DNA from: CAUZWH01 sp965224275
GTDB taxonomy: Bacteria; Pseudomonadota; Alphaproteobacteria; SHVV01
Assembly (NCBI GenBank): GCA_965224275.1
Contig: CBDCYR010000007.1
Coordinates: 62,001-126,000, forward strand
Reading direction: 5' to 3'
DNA: 64,000 nt
This document shows, piece by piece, positions 8,658 through 17,397 of this stretch. The position numbers and the translations under genes are program-made. How positions within the stretch are numbered: position 1 is the stretch's first letter; every line of letters starts with the position of its first letter. Under the pieces are notes generated by a model. The model saw only the letters and a list, made by a program, of their open reading frames with translations, did not search any database and had not been told where the DNA came from.

Positions 8658-9737
8658 CTAATCAATAAGACTGAGAAGACTCTGCGACGCGAGCCCCAGC
8701 GGTTCGCCTGCGGCTAGAATTTCGGCCCACGAAGTTGCATCGATCGGAATGCCCTCGCGCCGGCGATGGTCAGCGGCCTGATGCTCCGGTTCCCCCGCGA
8801 TCAATACCGGAAATTCGGGATCCGATGGCGGGGTTGATTTGACGTAATCCGTCATCGCATCGAACTCACGGGCAAGCCACTGTCCATCGCCAAACCGCAG
8901 CGGATCGATCAGAATCGCAAACATATTGTTGACGATGCTACCGCGCCGTTCGTTGTCGGGCTGCAAGGTCCCACCGCCCGAAAGCAGGCCGGCGAGCAGT
9001 TCGCACGCCATCGCCAAGCCATAACCTTTGTGCTCGCCCACCGGAAGCAAGGCCCCCAGCGGGTCATCAAACATCACCGACGCATCGCGTGATGGCTGAC
9101 CGTCGGCATCGATCACCGTGCCCTCGTCGAGAGGGCGATTTTCGTTCATCGCAACCCGCGCTTTGCCCAACGCAATCCTGGTGGTCGCCATATCGAGCAG
9201 GAATCTCGGCACGGTTTCGTTGCCGGGAATCGCGATACAGATCGGGTTGGTCGTGAAGCGTGCCGATCGGCCCCGAAACGGCGCCACGATCGGCGGATGA
9301 TCAACCGCGTTAACAAAGTGGATCGAAATTAGGCTGGCTGCGATCGCCTGTTCGCCGAAAGCACCAACGCGTCCGATATGGTGTGCGCCAGCGAGCGACA
9401 TTGCGACCAGGCCGAGTTGCCGGCAGCGTTTGATGGCAATATCCATGGCCTCGGCCGCAACCCGCCCACCGTAGCCACGGCGGCCTTCGAAGCGCAAAAC
9501 CATGCCGCCGTCGACGTCCAAACGAACCCCCGTATTGGGGATGATCAGTCCTGCCATCAGATGACGGACATACTGCGGCAGCAGGCCGATACCGTGGCTA
9601 TCGTGGCCCGCCAGATTTGCGTCAACCAGATGATCGGCGACGGTCTTGGCCTCAGCGTCGTGGCTACCGCCGGCGCGTATGACGGCTGCCCCGATCCGGC
9701 GTAACGACTGATGATCGACCCGCGTACCCAGCGCCAC
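8658..9737 (-). CDS. Ldh-family (malate/L-lactate dehydrogenase-like) NAD(P) oxidoreductase
   Basis: About 359 residues of the Ldh_2 / YlbC-YbiC family, a fold distinct from classical lactate dehydrogenases. The characteristic DSHGIGLLPQYV stretch lies near residue 45, AHHIGRVGAFGEQA near 116, and GEHKGYGLAM near 230. Members reduce 2-oxoacids (malate, lactate, ureidoglycolate, 2,3-diketogulonate) with NAD(P)H. I start at the GTG at 9737 because GGGAGG lies eight bases upstream; a GTG at 9761 is the alternative. It lies 117 bp upstream of the dioxygenase genes on the same strand, so a shared catabolic role is possible. Confidence 0.85.
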   Translation of the reverse strand: MALGTRVDHQSLRRIGAAVIRAGGSHDAEAKTVADHLVDANLAGHDSHGIGLLPQYVRHLMAGLIIPNTGVRLDVDGGMVLRFEGRRGYGGRVAAEAMDIAIKRCRQLGLVAMSLAGAHHIGRVGAFGEQAIAASLISIHFVNAVDHPPIVAPFRGRSARFTTNPICIAIPGNETVPRFLLDMATTRIALGKARVAMNENRPLDEGTVIDADGQPSRDASVMFDDPLGALLPVGEHKGYGLAMACELLAGLLSGGGTLQPDNERRGSIVNNMFAILIDPLRFGDGQWLAREFDAMTDYVKSTPPSDPEFPVLIAGEPEHQAADHRRREGIPIDATSWAEILAAGEPLGLASQSLLSLID

Positions 9738-10035
9738 GAAAATGTCCTCCCAATCGCACACAATAGGACGCCTGCTGCCTCCCCAGCTACGCCCATGACG
9801 TCTCTTCGGTGATGTTGTGGCGCCGTACTATTACTGGGATCGTCGTGCGCTAGCGCTCAGCGAAGCCTGGCTGGGCGCCGCCGAACCCGGGAATCTACTA
9901 GGGATCAACCCTCGCCATCAGGGTCGCCACGCGGGTGCGAGCGTAAACCAGAACGCCCGTAGTCGTTCTCCGGTATTTCACTTAGTTGAATAGGTAATCA
10001 TACTAGGTTCAGATTTAACAAAACATGACGGCGCA
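9738..10035. other. Intergenic region between divergent genes
   Basis: About 300 bp separating the Ldh-family gene (minus) from the unrecognised 10036 gene (plus). No coding frame or RNA gene is supported. The AT-rich stretch around 9975-10020 is a likely promoter region for the plus-strand gene, but no clear -35/-10 pair stands out. Confidence 0.5.
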
Positions 10036-10935
10036 ATGCAGGACAAAAAGGAAGCCGCGCGGCAAGCGGACGCGCGCGACAAAACGCTCGCGCAGTCGGT
10101 TTTTTGTGAAGACGCCGATCATCTTTACCTACCGGGTGCGCGTGACCTCATCGGGCGATTTCTCCGCGCCCCGTTTCTCGATCGACGCCGAATCACCGCG
10201 ATCGAGTTGTTGCATTCGACGGACTATCAACGTTCGCTGATCGCTGACTCACGGGTCTACCAGGCATCAGTTCAAAACTTCAGTCTGGCGCAGGTTAAGG
10301 GAACCGACCTTAGTTCGGCCCACCGGATAAAGCAGATCCACCGATTCATCGACGATGTGATGCGCAAGATGGTGATGCTCGATCAGGGCGCTCCGGTCAA
10401 TGGTCTCAAACGTCAGGACTGCATTGATTTGGTTCTCAAAGCGCTGGGTGAACCCAAGTCTTCAGCGCGGGATACGTGGATCTATCGCTTGATTACCGCG
10501 TATCTAAAGAACTGCCCATCCTGGATCGAGAAACTCGAACTCCTGATCCGGCTTTTCGAAGCGGTCGTCCAGAGTAACGGCACAAGCAGCGATCGGTTTG
10601 TCCATTGCGACACATTTCTGGGCGACATCATGCGCAGCCGCGCCGCGCTTGACGAATTACTCGGCGAGGTGCGAACCCTCGAGGATCGGCTAATCGACGT
10701 GGTCTCATTGTACCGGTGCGACGACGAACTTGTGGCACGTTCAAAGAAGAAGGAGTTGCTTCGGAATCTATTCGAGATCAGCGGCAAGGCTGACCTCAAG
10801 GCAACCCGAGCCGCATTCGTCTATCACATCTATGCCGGTCTCGGCGCGCGAACCGACATGGCATCATCGGATCTACTCCAGGAAATGCAGGCGTTGGGAC
10901 GGGTTAGGGAAAAATTGAGGCATGACGATTCCTAG
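10036..10935 (+). CDS. Unrecognised protein, possibly the first fragment of a broken gene
   Basis: 299 residues, predicted soluble and mostly helical, with no signal peptide or membrane segment and no motif I can name. The middle is rich in Leu/Ile heptads (for example WIEKLELLIRLFEAVV). It ends at a TAG, but the same frame then stays open for 61 more codons to a TGA at 11119, with protein-like composition (for example EVGAQIRVLLATYRLIPFVE). That suggests the TAG may be a nonsense mutation or sequencing error. The next plus-strand frame at 11136 may be the rest of the same gene. Function unknown. Confidence 0.55.
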   Translation: MQDKKEAARQADARDKTLAQSVFCEDADHLYLPGARDLIGRFLRAPFLDRRRITAIELLHSTDYQRSLIADSRVYQASVQNFSLAQVKGTDLSSAHRIKQIHRFIDDVMRKMVMLDQGAPVNGLKRQDCIDLVLKALGEPKSSARDTWIYRLITAYLKNCPSWIEKLELLIRLFEAVVQSNGTSSDRFVHCDTFLGDIMRSRAALDELLGEVRTLEDRLIDVVSLYRCDDELVARSKKKELLRNLFEISGKADLKATRAAFVYHIYAGLGARTDMASSDLLQEMQALGRVREKLRHDDS

Positions 10936-11135
10936 GTCGGAGCGCAAAAAACTCGCCGTTTGCTTGAGCAACGAATCGGCCGACGGGTCAGCGCGCAATC
11001 GGTTGGCGATCACATCAAAGAAATTCCTGAGGTCGGCGCCCAAATCCGCGTGTTGCTGGCAACCTATCGTTTAATCCCCTTCGTAGAGCAAAGAGGACCG
11101 GTGCTCGATCGCTGGCGCTGATATTTGAAGATCCA

Positions 11136-11573
11136 ATGTTGGCAGAAAAGCTCGCCAAAGAAGCAAGCAAGGCGGTCGATCACCTGGCCGACACTGCGGC
11201 GCTATACCGGGCCATCAACGGATCGCAATTGCCCGAGCATCTACGCAGAAAATATAGAGATAAACTCTCGCTCATGCAGCAGGCGTTCGTTCGTTCAACC
11301 CGCTTTTTCGCAACGATGGAACAAGCCATCGAGCAGGCGCCACAACGGATTGTCGTGTTGCTGGAAATATGCGGTGGCAAGGCCTTTGTCGAAAAAGACC
11401 TGCAGCAACGCGCCGAGGATGCGGTGGTGCAGGCCGTGTCGGCACCGCAGTTCGTTCCGAGTTACCTGGCTGGCTCGCGATCTCCGGAAGAGCGTACGAA
11501 AACGCTAGGCGTATTGAGAGGCAAATTACGCGACGCCGGCTTCGACCCCGATACAATGCTCAAGACCGACTAG
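11136..11573 (+). CDS. Unrecognised small protein, possible C-terminal fragment of the preceding gene
   Basis: 145 residues, helical, soluble, unrecognised. The frame is open upstream of the ATG (SLALIFEDP precedes it), and it begins where the read-through extension of the preceding gene ends, one frame away. So it may be the C-terminal third of a protein of about 510 residues broken by a stop and a frameshift. Alternatively it is an independent gene. It converges on alaS with 34 bp between the stops. Confidence 0.5.
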   Translation: MLAEKLAKEASKAVDHLADTAALYRAINGSQLPEHLRRKYRDKLSLMQQAFVRSTRFFATMEQAIEQAPQRIVVLLEICGGKAFVEKDLQQRAEDAVVQAVSAPQFVPSYLAGSRSPEERTKTLGVLRGKLRDAGFDPDTMLKTD

Positions 11574-11607
11574 AGAAGGAAGATCGTGAAAACGATCCAG
11601 CCAGCGG

Positions 11608-14250
11608 TTAGGCGGTTTCGGCCACTGCCTTTTCAATCGCGGTAATCGCTGCTTGCGCCTGGTCGGCGTCAGGGCCACCGCCCTGCGCCATATCTGGCCG
11701 TCCACCGCCTCCTTTTCCCCCGAGTGCGGCAACTCCAATTCGGGCTAGCTCGACAGCATCAAATTTGCCATTGAGATCCTCGCTAATACCGACGATTAAA
11801 GCCGCTTTGCCATCCACCACCGACACCAGGGCGACGACTCCTGAACCGACCGCTTTCTTGGCTTCGTCGACCATGCCACGCAAATCTTTGGCGGGCACGC
11901 CGTCGAGTACCTCAGCTGCGAAAGCTACGCCATTGATGTCACGTGTGGTCAGCCCGCCCGCCGATCCGCCGCCGGCCATTTTGCGGCGGGTTTCGGCAAG
12001 CTCGCGTTCAAGTCGTTTGCGATCCTCGAGCAGGGTATCGATACGCGCGGCAATATCTTGAGGCTTAACCTTGAGACGCGCCGCCGCATTGCGCAGGTAT
12101 CGCTCCTGGTCCCCGACGTAGCTGACAGCCGCATCTCCCGCAACCGCTTCGATGCGTCTGACACCCGCGGCTACTGCGCTCTCCGACACGATTTTGAACA
12201 AACCTATGTCGCCGGTGCGTGTGACATGCGTACCGCCACATAGCTCGACCGAATAAGCCGCGTCGCTCCCACCCATGCTGAGCACGCGCACTTCGTCACC
12301 GTATTTTTCACCGAACAGGGCTAGCGCACCGGCTTCAATTGCCTCATCCGGCGCCATCAATCGGGTTTGCACGGGCTGGTTAAGTCGAATGTGTGTGTTG
12401 ACGGTTGCCTCGACACGGCTGAGTTCTTCGTCGGTTACCGGTTTAGGGTGGCTAATATCAAACCGCAAACGATCCGCTGCCACCAACGAGCCCTTCTGCG
12501 TAACATGCTTGCCCAACGCCTCTCGCAGGGCCGCATGCAGCAGATGCGTCGCCGAATGGTGGGCCCGTAACCGACCGCGGCGATCGCCATCGACGCGCAG
12601 TTCGACCTGATTGCCGATCGCCAATTCGCCTTCATCCAAGCGGCCTACATGAACATGAAGGGCCCCGAGGTGTTTCTTGGTATCGTCGACCACCACACGC
12701 CCGCCAGCGGCTGAAAACAGGGAGCCGCCATCCCCTATCTGGCCGCCCGATTCACCATAGAACGGCGTTTGATTGGTAATGATTTGAACATAGTCGCCAG
12801 CGACCGCGTTCTCGCGCTCCAAATTATCGACCACTATCGCCTCAATCCGGCCTTCGGCAATTTCGGTTTCGTAACCCAGGAATTCCGAAGCACCGACGCG
12901 GTCGCGGATCTCAAACCACACGTTCTCAGTAGCAGCCGCACCCGAACCAGCCCAGGATTTGCGCGCCTCCGCGCGCTGACGGTCCATCGCCTCGTTGAAG
13001 CCGGCAACGTCGACCGCGCGGCCGCCACTGCGTAATGCGTCTTGCGTCAAATCAAGTGGAAACCCATAGGTATCATAGAGCTTAAAAGCGACGTCACCGG
13101 CCAGCGTCTCGCCCTCCCCGAGCTTGGCGACGGCATCATCCAGCAAGCCAAGCCCGCGCTCGAGGGTCTTCTTAAATCGGCTTTCCTCCAGCTTGAGTGT
13201 TTCCGTAATTAACGGCTCGGCCCGCCCCAGTTCTTCAAAGATCTGCCCCATCAGGCCGTTCAACGCAGGAACCAGGCGCCACATCAATGGATCTTCGCAG
13301 CCAATCATGTGGGCATGTCGCATCGCCCGGCGCATGATGCGGCGCAATACGTAGCCACGTCCTTCATTAGACGGCATGACCCCATCGGCGATCAAAAAAC
13401 AACTGGCACGCAGGTGATCGGCTATCACTCGATGCGACACCGCATGCTCGCCGTCCGGTGAGCTATTGGTGGCATCTGCCGATGCCTCGATCAGGCTTCG
13501 CAGCAAGTCGGAATCGTAGTTATCGTGTTTTCCCTGGAGGATGGTCGAAATGCGCTCCAACCCCATCCCGGTATCTATCGACGGCCTGGGAAGGTCGACC
13601 CGCTCGCCCGCTGCAATTTGTTCGAATTGCATGAAAACCAGGTTCCAGATCTCAACATAGCGATCACCATCTTCGTCTGGACTCCCCGGTGGACCGCCCT
13701 CTATTTGCGGTCCGTGGTCATAAAATATTTCCGAACAAGGCCCGCACGGTCCCGTCTCCCCCATCGTCCAAAAATTGTCCGAGGTGGCAATGCGGATAAT
13801 TCGTTCCTCGGGCAGCCCCGCGATCTTGCGCCACAGGTCGAACGCCTCGTCGTCATCGGCATAGACCGTGATCCACAGTCGGTCGGCTGCGAGTCCGTAT
13901 TCCTTGGTGACCAAATTCCAAGCGAGCTCAATGCCCAATTCCTTGAAATAATCGCCGAATGAAAAGTTACCGAGCATTTCGAAGAACGTGTGATGTCTCG
14001 CCGTATAGCCGACGTTGTCGAGATCATTGTGCTTACCGCCCGCGCGGACACACTTTTGACTTGTTGCCGCACGCACATAGTCGCGGCTTTCATCGCCCAC
14101 AAAGACGTTTTTGAATTGCACCATCCCGGCATTGGTGAATAACAACGTCGGATCGTTGTGCGGCACCAATGGACCCGAAGGCACCACCGTGTGCCCATTG
14201 GCGGCGAAATAGTCCAGAAACGTAGCCCGGATCTCATTCGCGGTTGGCAT
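11608..14250 (-). CDS. alaS: Alanyl-tRNA synthetase
   Basis: 880 residues, standard length. The N-terminal class II catalytic core begins MPTANEIRATFLDYFAANGH. The editing domain carries the HSATHLLHAALR zinc-site motif, with CGGTHV (about residue 660) as its partner. The C-terminal region has the glycine-rich GGKGGGGRPDMAQGGG. It charges tRNA-Ala and hydrolyses mischarged Ser/Gly-tRNA. The ATG at 14250 is the family-typical start; a non-ATG start at 14280 is not needed. The gene follows recA on the same strand, an order common in proteobacteria. Confidence 0.98.
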   Translation of the reverse strand: MPTANEIRATFLDYFAANGHTVVPSGPLVPHNDPTLLFTNAGMVQFKNVFVGDESRDYVRAATSQKCVRAGGKHNDLDNVGYTARHHTFFEMLGNFSFGDYFKELGIELAWNLVTKEYGLAADRLWITVYADDDEAFDLWRKIAGLPEERIIRIATSDNFWTMGETGPCGPCSEIFYDHGPQIEGGPPGSPDEDGDRYVEIWNLVFMQFEQIAAGERVDLPRPSIDTGMGLERISTILQGKHDNYDSDLLRSLIEASADATNSSPDGEHAVSHRVIADHLRASCFLIADGVMPSNEGRGYVLRRIMRRAMRHAHMIGCEDPLMWRLVPALNGLMGQIFEELGRAEPLITETLKLEESRFKKTLERGLGLLDDAVAKLGEGETLAGDVAFKLYDTYGFPLDLTQDALRSGGRAVDVAGFNEAMDRQRAEARKSWAGSGAAATENVWFEIRDRVGASEFLGYETEIAEGRIEAIVVDNLERENAVAGDYVQIITNQTPFYGESGGQIGDGGSLFSAAGGRVVVDDTKKHLGALHVHVGRLDEGELAIGNQVELRVDGDRRGRLRAHHSATHLLHAALREALGKHVTQKGSLVAADRLRFDISHPKPVTDEELSRVEATVNTHIRLNQPVQTRLMAPDEAIEAGALALFGEKYGDEVRVLSMGGSDAAYSVELCGGTHVTRTGDIGLFKIVSESAVAAGVRRIEAVAGDAAVSYVGDQERYLRNAAARLKVKPQDIAARIDTLLEDRKRLERELAETRRKMAGGGSAGGLTTRDINGVAFAAEVLDGVPAKDLRGMVDEAKKAVGSGVVALVSVVDGKAALIVGISEDLNGKFDAVELARIGVAALGGKGGGGRPDMAQGGGPDADQAQAAITAIEKAVAETA

Positions 14251-14515
14251 GAATGGTGTTCCCGTATGGCGCTGGGTCAAGGGCCAGGTGGTCCTTTGAC
14301 ACGACCGGACCTCGCGGTTTTCCAGCGGACGGTTGTAATGCCCGACCCCAAGCCTGTCCAGGGGATGTCCGGAATCATCCGTCGGGTTCGGGTCAATTCA
14401 ATCGCGAAACTGGCGCCAACCGCTGGCAGCAACGCGCCTATCATTTGGCTATTTAGTGAGCGGCTTACCCAACCGCTTAGTGAAAGACGCGCTTGGTGAA
14501 AGACGCGCGACCCAA
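14251..14515. other. recA-alaS intergenic region
   Basis: 265 bp between the recA terminator and alaS, presumably holding the alaS promoter. No gene is supported. A 13-bp direct repeat (GTGAAAGACGCGC) occurs at 14480-14492 and 14496-14508, close to the recA terminator; its meaning is unknown. Confidence 0.5.
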
Positions 14516-14551
14516 AGGAAAAGAGACGCGAGCCAACGGCCCGCGCCTCTC
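14516..14551 (-). terminator. Intrinsic terminator of recA
   Basis: GC-rich imperfect hairpin at 14523-14551 (arms GAGAGGCGCGGGC and GCTCGCGTCTC on the minus strand), followed by TTTTCC, 38 bases downstream of the recA stop. Confidence 0.75.
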
Positions 14552-14589
14552 CTGCGACCCCCTCGCCGCGCTAGGCGTTAATCTTGCAC

Positions 14590-15678
14590 CTATGCTTCTA
14601 CGGCATCATCCAATTCATCACCGGGATCAACACCCGTCATACAGGCTTTGCGGACGAGCCCTGCGTTGTCGCGAATGGTCTGCTCAATACGATCAGCAAT
14701 TTCGCTATTCTCGGAGAGAAACACTTTCGCATTCTCGCGACCCTGACCAATGCGCTGATCTTCGAAAGAGTACCACGACCCCGATTTCTCGACGATGCCC
14801 GCTTTGACACCGAGGTCCACGAGTTCGCCGTTCTTAGATATGCCTTCGCCATACATAATGTCGAATTCAACAACCTTGAAGGGCGGCGCGAGTTTGTTCT
14901 TAACCACCTTAACGCGGGTCTGATTACCGACAATATCGTCGCGATCTTTAATGGCGCCAATACGGCGAATGTCGAGACGAACCGACGAATAGAATTTCAG
15001 GGCGTTGCCGCCGGTAGTGGTTTCGGGATTGCCGAACATCACACCGATTTTCATCCGGATCTGGTTGATGAAGATCACCATGCAGCGCGATTTCGCGATT
15101 GACGATGTGAGTTTACGTAGCGCCTGGCTCATTAAGCGCGCCTGCAGTCCGACATGATGGTCGCCCATCTCGCCCTCGAGTTCGGCGCGCGGCACCAGTG
15201 CCGCAACGCTGTCGATCACCAACACGTCGATAGCGCCCGAGCGCACCAACGTATCGGCAATTTCCAGGGCTTGTTCACCGGTATCCGGCTGGGAGATAAG
15301 CAATTCGTCGACATCAACTTTGAGCTTGCGGGCATAGATGGGATCGAGCGCATGCTCGGCGTCAATAAAGGCGCAAGTGCCGCCGTCCTTTTGCGCTTCG
15401 GCCAAAACTTGCAGTGCCAAAGTGGTCTTGCCAGAGCTCTCTGGACCGTAAATTTCAACCACGCGTCCGCGCGGCAAACCACCAATCCCAAGCGCGATGT
15501 CCAAGCCCAGCGACCCCGTTGAGATCGCATCGGCTTCGACGACACTACTCTGGAGGCCGAGCTTCATCACCGAGCCCTTGCCAAAAGAGCGCTCAATCTG
15601 GCTCAGCGCTGCGTCGAGCGCTTTTTGTTTGTCGCCATTTTCCATATTTTCGACCAGCCTAAGCGGAGACTCCGACAT
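14590..15678 (-). CDS. recA: RecA recombinase
   Basis: 362 residues. Walker A GPESSGKTT (about residues 76-84) and loop L2 (IFINQIRMKIGVMFGNPETT, about 203-222) are intact, as is the Walker B region (LVIDSVAAL). RecA forms filaments on single-stranded DNA, drives strand exchange and stimulates LexA self-cleavage. The ATG at 15678 has AAGGAG eight bases upstream and is preferred over the in-frame start at 15732. A LexA-like box lies about 55 bp upstream and a terminator follows, so the gene looks monocistronic and SOS-controlled. Confidence 0.98.
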   Translation of the reverse strand: MSESPLRLVENMENGDKQKALDAALSQIERSFGKGSVMKLGLQSSVVEADAISTGSLGLDIALGIGGLPRGRVVEIYGPESSGKTTLALQVLAEAQKDGGTCAFIDAEHALDPIYARKLKVDVDELLISQPDTGEQALEIADTLVRSGAIDVLVIDSVAALVPRAELEGEMGDHHVGLQARLMSQALRKLTSSIAKSRCMVIFINQIRMKIGVMFGNPETTTGGNALKFYSSVRLDIRRIGAIKDRDDIVGNQTRVKVVKNKLAPPFKVVEFDIMYGEGISKNGELVDLGVKAGIVEKSGSWYSFEDQRIGQGRENAKVFLSENSEIADRIEQTIRDNAGLVRKACMTGVDPGDELDDAVEA

Positions 15679-15733
15679 CGACGGCTCCTTCGTTATTTCA
15701 CACAGGGGTATGCGATGCAATGAAGGGCCCAAT

Positions 15734-15748
15734 GTACATACTTTGTTC
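15734..15748 (-). promoter_or_regulatory. Candidate LexA (SOS) box of recA
   Basis: GTAC-N7-GTTC, one mismatch from the alphaproteobacterial consensus GTTC-N7-GTTC, 55 bases upstream of the recA ATG. A second one-mismatch match (GTTC-N7-GTTT, 15802-15816) lies further upstream. The exact promoter is not resolved. Confidence 0.45.
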
Positions 15749-16036
15749 TCATTGACAAGAATTATTTCATGTCATTGATATTAATATAAACATTCACTCG
15801 TGTTCTGTGTTTGTTTCAGCGCTATCAGACGCGCGGCGAATCCACCACGAAGCCGTGATCGACCAGTTCAAACAAGTAGCGGCGAGCCACTCTACCGTTG
15901 AGCGGCATTAGGATTAGCCGTTGCGCCCCCCGGCATTGCGCCTCCACGACCCGCATGCGACCCCAACTAAGTGGCCATTTTCTCAGCGCCGACCGCTTTG
16001 CAACCACCAACAATGATTCTTATCGATCGCGCCCGC
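15749..16036. other. recA-ridA intergenic region
   Basis: About 290 bp. The AT-rich part (15749-15800) probably belongs to the recA promoter. A minus-strand frame of about 62 codons (15825-16013, TTG start) is basic and protein-like in places, but has no recognisable domain or good ribosome site, so it is not called as a gene. Confidence 0.4.
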
Positions 16037-16450
16037 CTATTTCGCTGCCCAGAACTCGTACTCGACCAGCATCCCCGGATCCGCCAGGCCGTCGACGACG
16101 CGCAGCGTCCCGCCGGAGGGTTTGACCACGACGTCGTCAAAGAACGTCGTAAACACGTTATAAATATCTGGATAGAGCTCGGACGACACGTCTTTGGTCA
16201 GGGTCAATTCAATGCGGAAAATGTCATGCTTCGAATATCCGGCTAGTTCAAGATAGGTGTTCAACGCGTCAAGAACGTAGCGAGTCTGTCCGATCGCATC
16301 ACCGGGGTGCTGGAGCTTCCCGTCCTGGTCGATCGCGCCACGCCCGGCCAGCACAAAGAGTTCGTTGAACTCGGTCAGCTTAACGCCCCAATTGAACATC
16401 TTCGAAAAATCCGGTGCCGCCGGATTTGGGACCGCCGTCATAACCGCCAT
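16037..16450 (-). CDS. RidA/YjgF-family protein
   Basis: 137 residues of the RidA superfamily, trimeric proteins that hydrolyse reactive enamines/imines or act as related deaminases. The family pattern is visible in VLAGRGAID near the start and the GDAIGQTRYVLDALNTYLE segment. The C-terminal block here is LADPGMLVEYEFWA rather than the canonical R-x-C-x-VA of true RidA, so it may be a divergent subfamily. The ATG at 16450 is preceded by AGGAGG and is a confident start. Confidence 0.82.
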   Translation of the reverse strand: MAVMTAVPNPAAPDFSKMFNWGVKLTEFNELFVLAGRGAIDQDGKLQHPGDAIGQTRYVLDALNTYLELAGYSKHDIFRIELTLTKDVSSELYPDIYNVFTTFFDDVVVKPSGGTLRVVDGLADPGMLVEYEFWAAK

Positions 16451-16499
16451 CGCAGACCTCCTGAATTGAGTAGCATCGCCCACCCGACCCCGATCCAGC

Positions 16500-17210
16500 T
16501 CACCGCCACGACGGAGCTATTTGTGCGACAACGTCAGCATAGATTTCGAGCGCACGCTTGCCATTGGGCGTGATTTCATACACCGCGCGCTCGTTGCGAC
16601 GAAACCAACCGTAGACGTCGCGCTGCAGAATTTGCTGCGCCTTCTCGATCCCGGTCTCGGCTCTGATGGCACTGACTTTGGTCGGTCCTTTGGCGCCGAG
16701 CAGCGCGGCGCAGCGGAGTGCATCTTGGCGGTATGCCGTGACGATCGGGCGCTTACTCGAGCCACCCCGATTAGGGTCTCCCACGCGTTGTTGAAACTCG
16801 CGCAGCAACATGGCTTGCTGGCGTTTTGCCTTGCGCGGATGATAGGGCGCCGGATCGAGGTGAACCTCGACGACCGGTTCCCTGGCTTTGCGAACACGTA
16901 TGGCGAGGAGCCCGAGTCCAAGCATGCGACAAAGCTTGGTGATGTCGCGCTGGTGACGCCGCCACATGCTCGATGCCGCATCGGTCGCCGCGAACGCTAG
17001 ATAGACGGTCTCGCTAAGTGTCGTGCGGCGTACTCCTTGCAGTACCAGCGGCAGATTAAACGTCGTTTTGAGTTCGACCACGATCGGATCTTCGTCGCCA
17101 CGAATCGCCACCACATCGCAATCGGCGATTTCGCTCTTCACCTCGTAGCCCTGATCTTCGAGAAACCGTTTAATCGGTGGATATAGATCGGTTTCGCGGA
17201 GATCAGGCAT
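16500..17210 (-). CDS. DUF2161 protein, PD-(D/E)XK-like putative nuclease
   Basis: About 236 residues matching the DUF2161 pattern. An N-terminal restriction-endonuclease-like core has the candidate catalytic spacing D...E-x-K in CDVVAIRGDEDPIVVELKTT (about residues 31-50). A basic central segment (HPRKAKRQQAMLLREFQQR) and a C-terminal winged-helix-like region follow. The biochemical role is unknown; nuclease activity is inferred from the fold. A GTG at 17216 is an alternative start. It lies 49 bp upstream of the ridA-like gene on the same strand. Confidence 0.7.
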   Translation of the reverse strand: MPDLRETDLYPPIKRFLEDQGYEVKSEIADCDVVAIRGDEDPIVVELKTTFNLPLVLQGVRRTTLSETVYLAFAATDAASSMWRRHQRDITKLCRMLGLGLLAIRVRKAREPVVEVHLDPAPYHPRKAKRQQAMLLREFQQRVGDPNRGGSSKRPIVTAYRQDALRCAALLGAKGPTKVSAIRAETGIEKAQQILQRDVYGWFRRNERAVYEITPNGKRALEIYADVVAQIAPSWR

Positions 17211-17397
17211 GGGCACAAATAAAGATCTATCTCGCGCCCTATACCATGTTTCTATTGAACTCGGGTTTCGCGCGCGCAGGCGGTCGATCGTGTAAGGGCG
17301 CCACCTCGCCGGCGCAACCGCACCGCATGCGGAGAATCAGACGTTGAGTTGGCGAACACTCCGGCCCAACGCAAAGCCGAACTGACAAATGGCGACG

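Noticed and set aside
7440..8717. 425-codon plus-strand frame across the dioxygenase alpha gene
   Set aside because: Shadow of the Rieske oxygenase gene; the opposite strand carries intact iron-ligand motifs.
15825..16013. Small minus-strand frame between recA and ridA
   Set aside because: 62 codons with a TTG start, no ribosome site and no recognisable family; left as intergenic.
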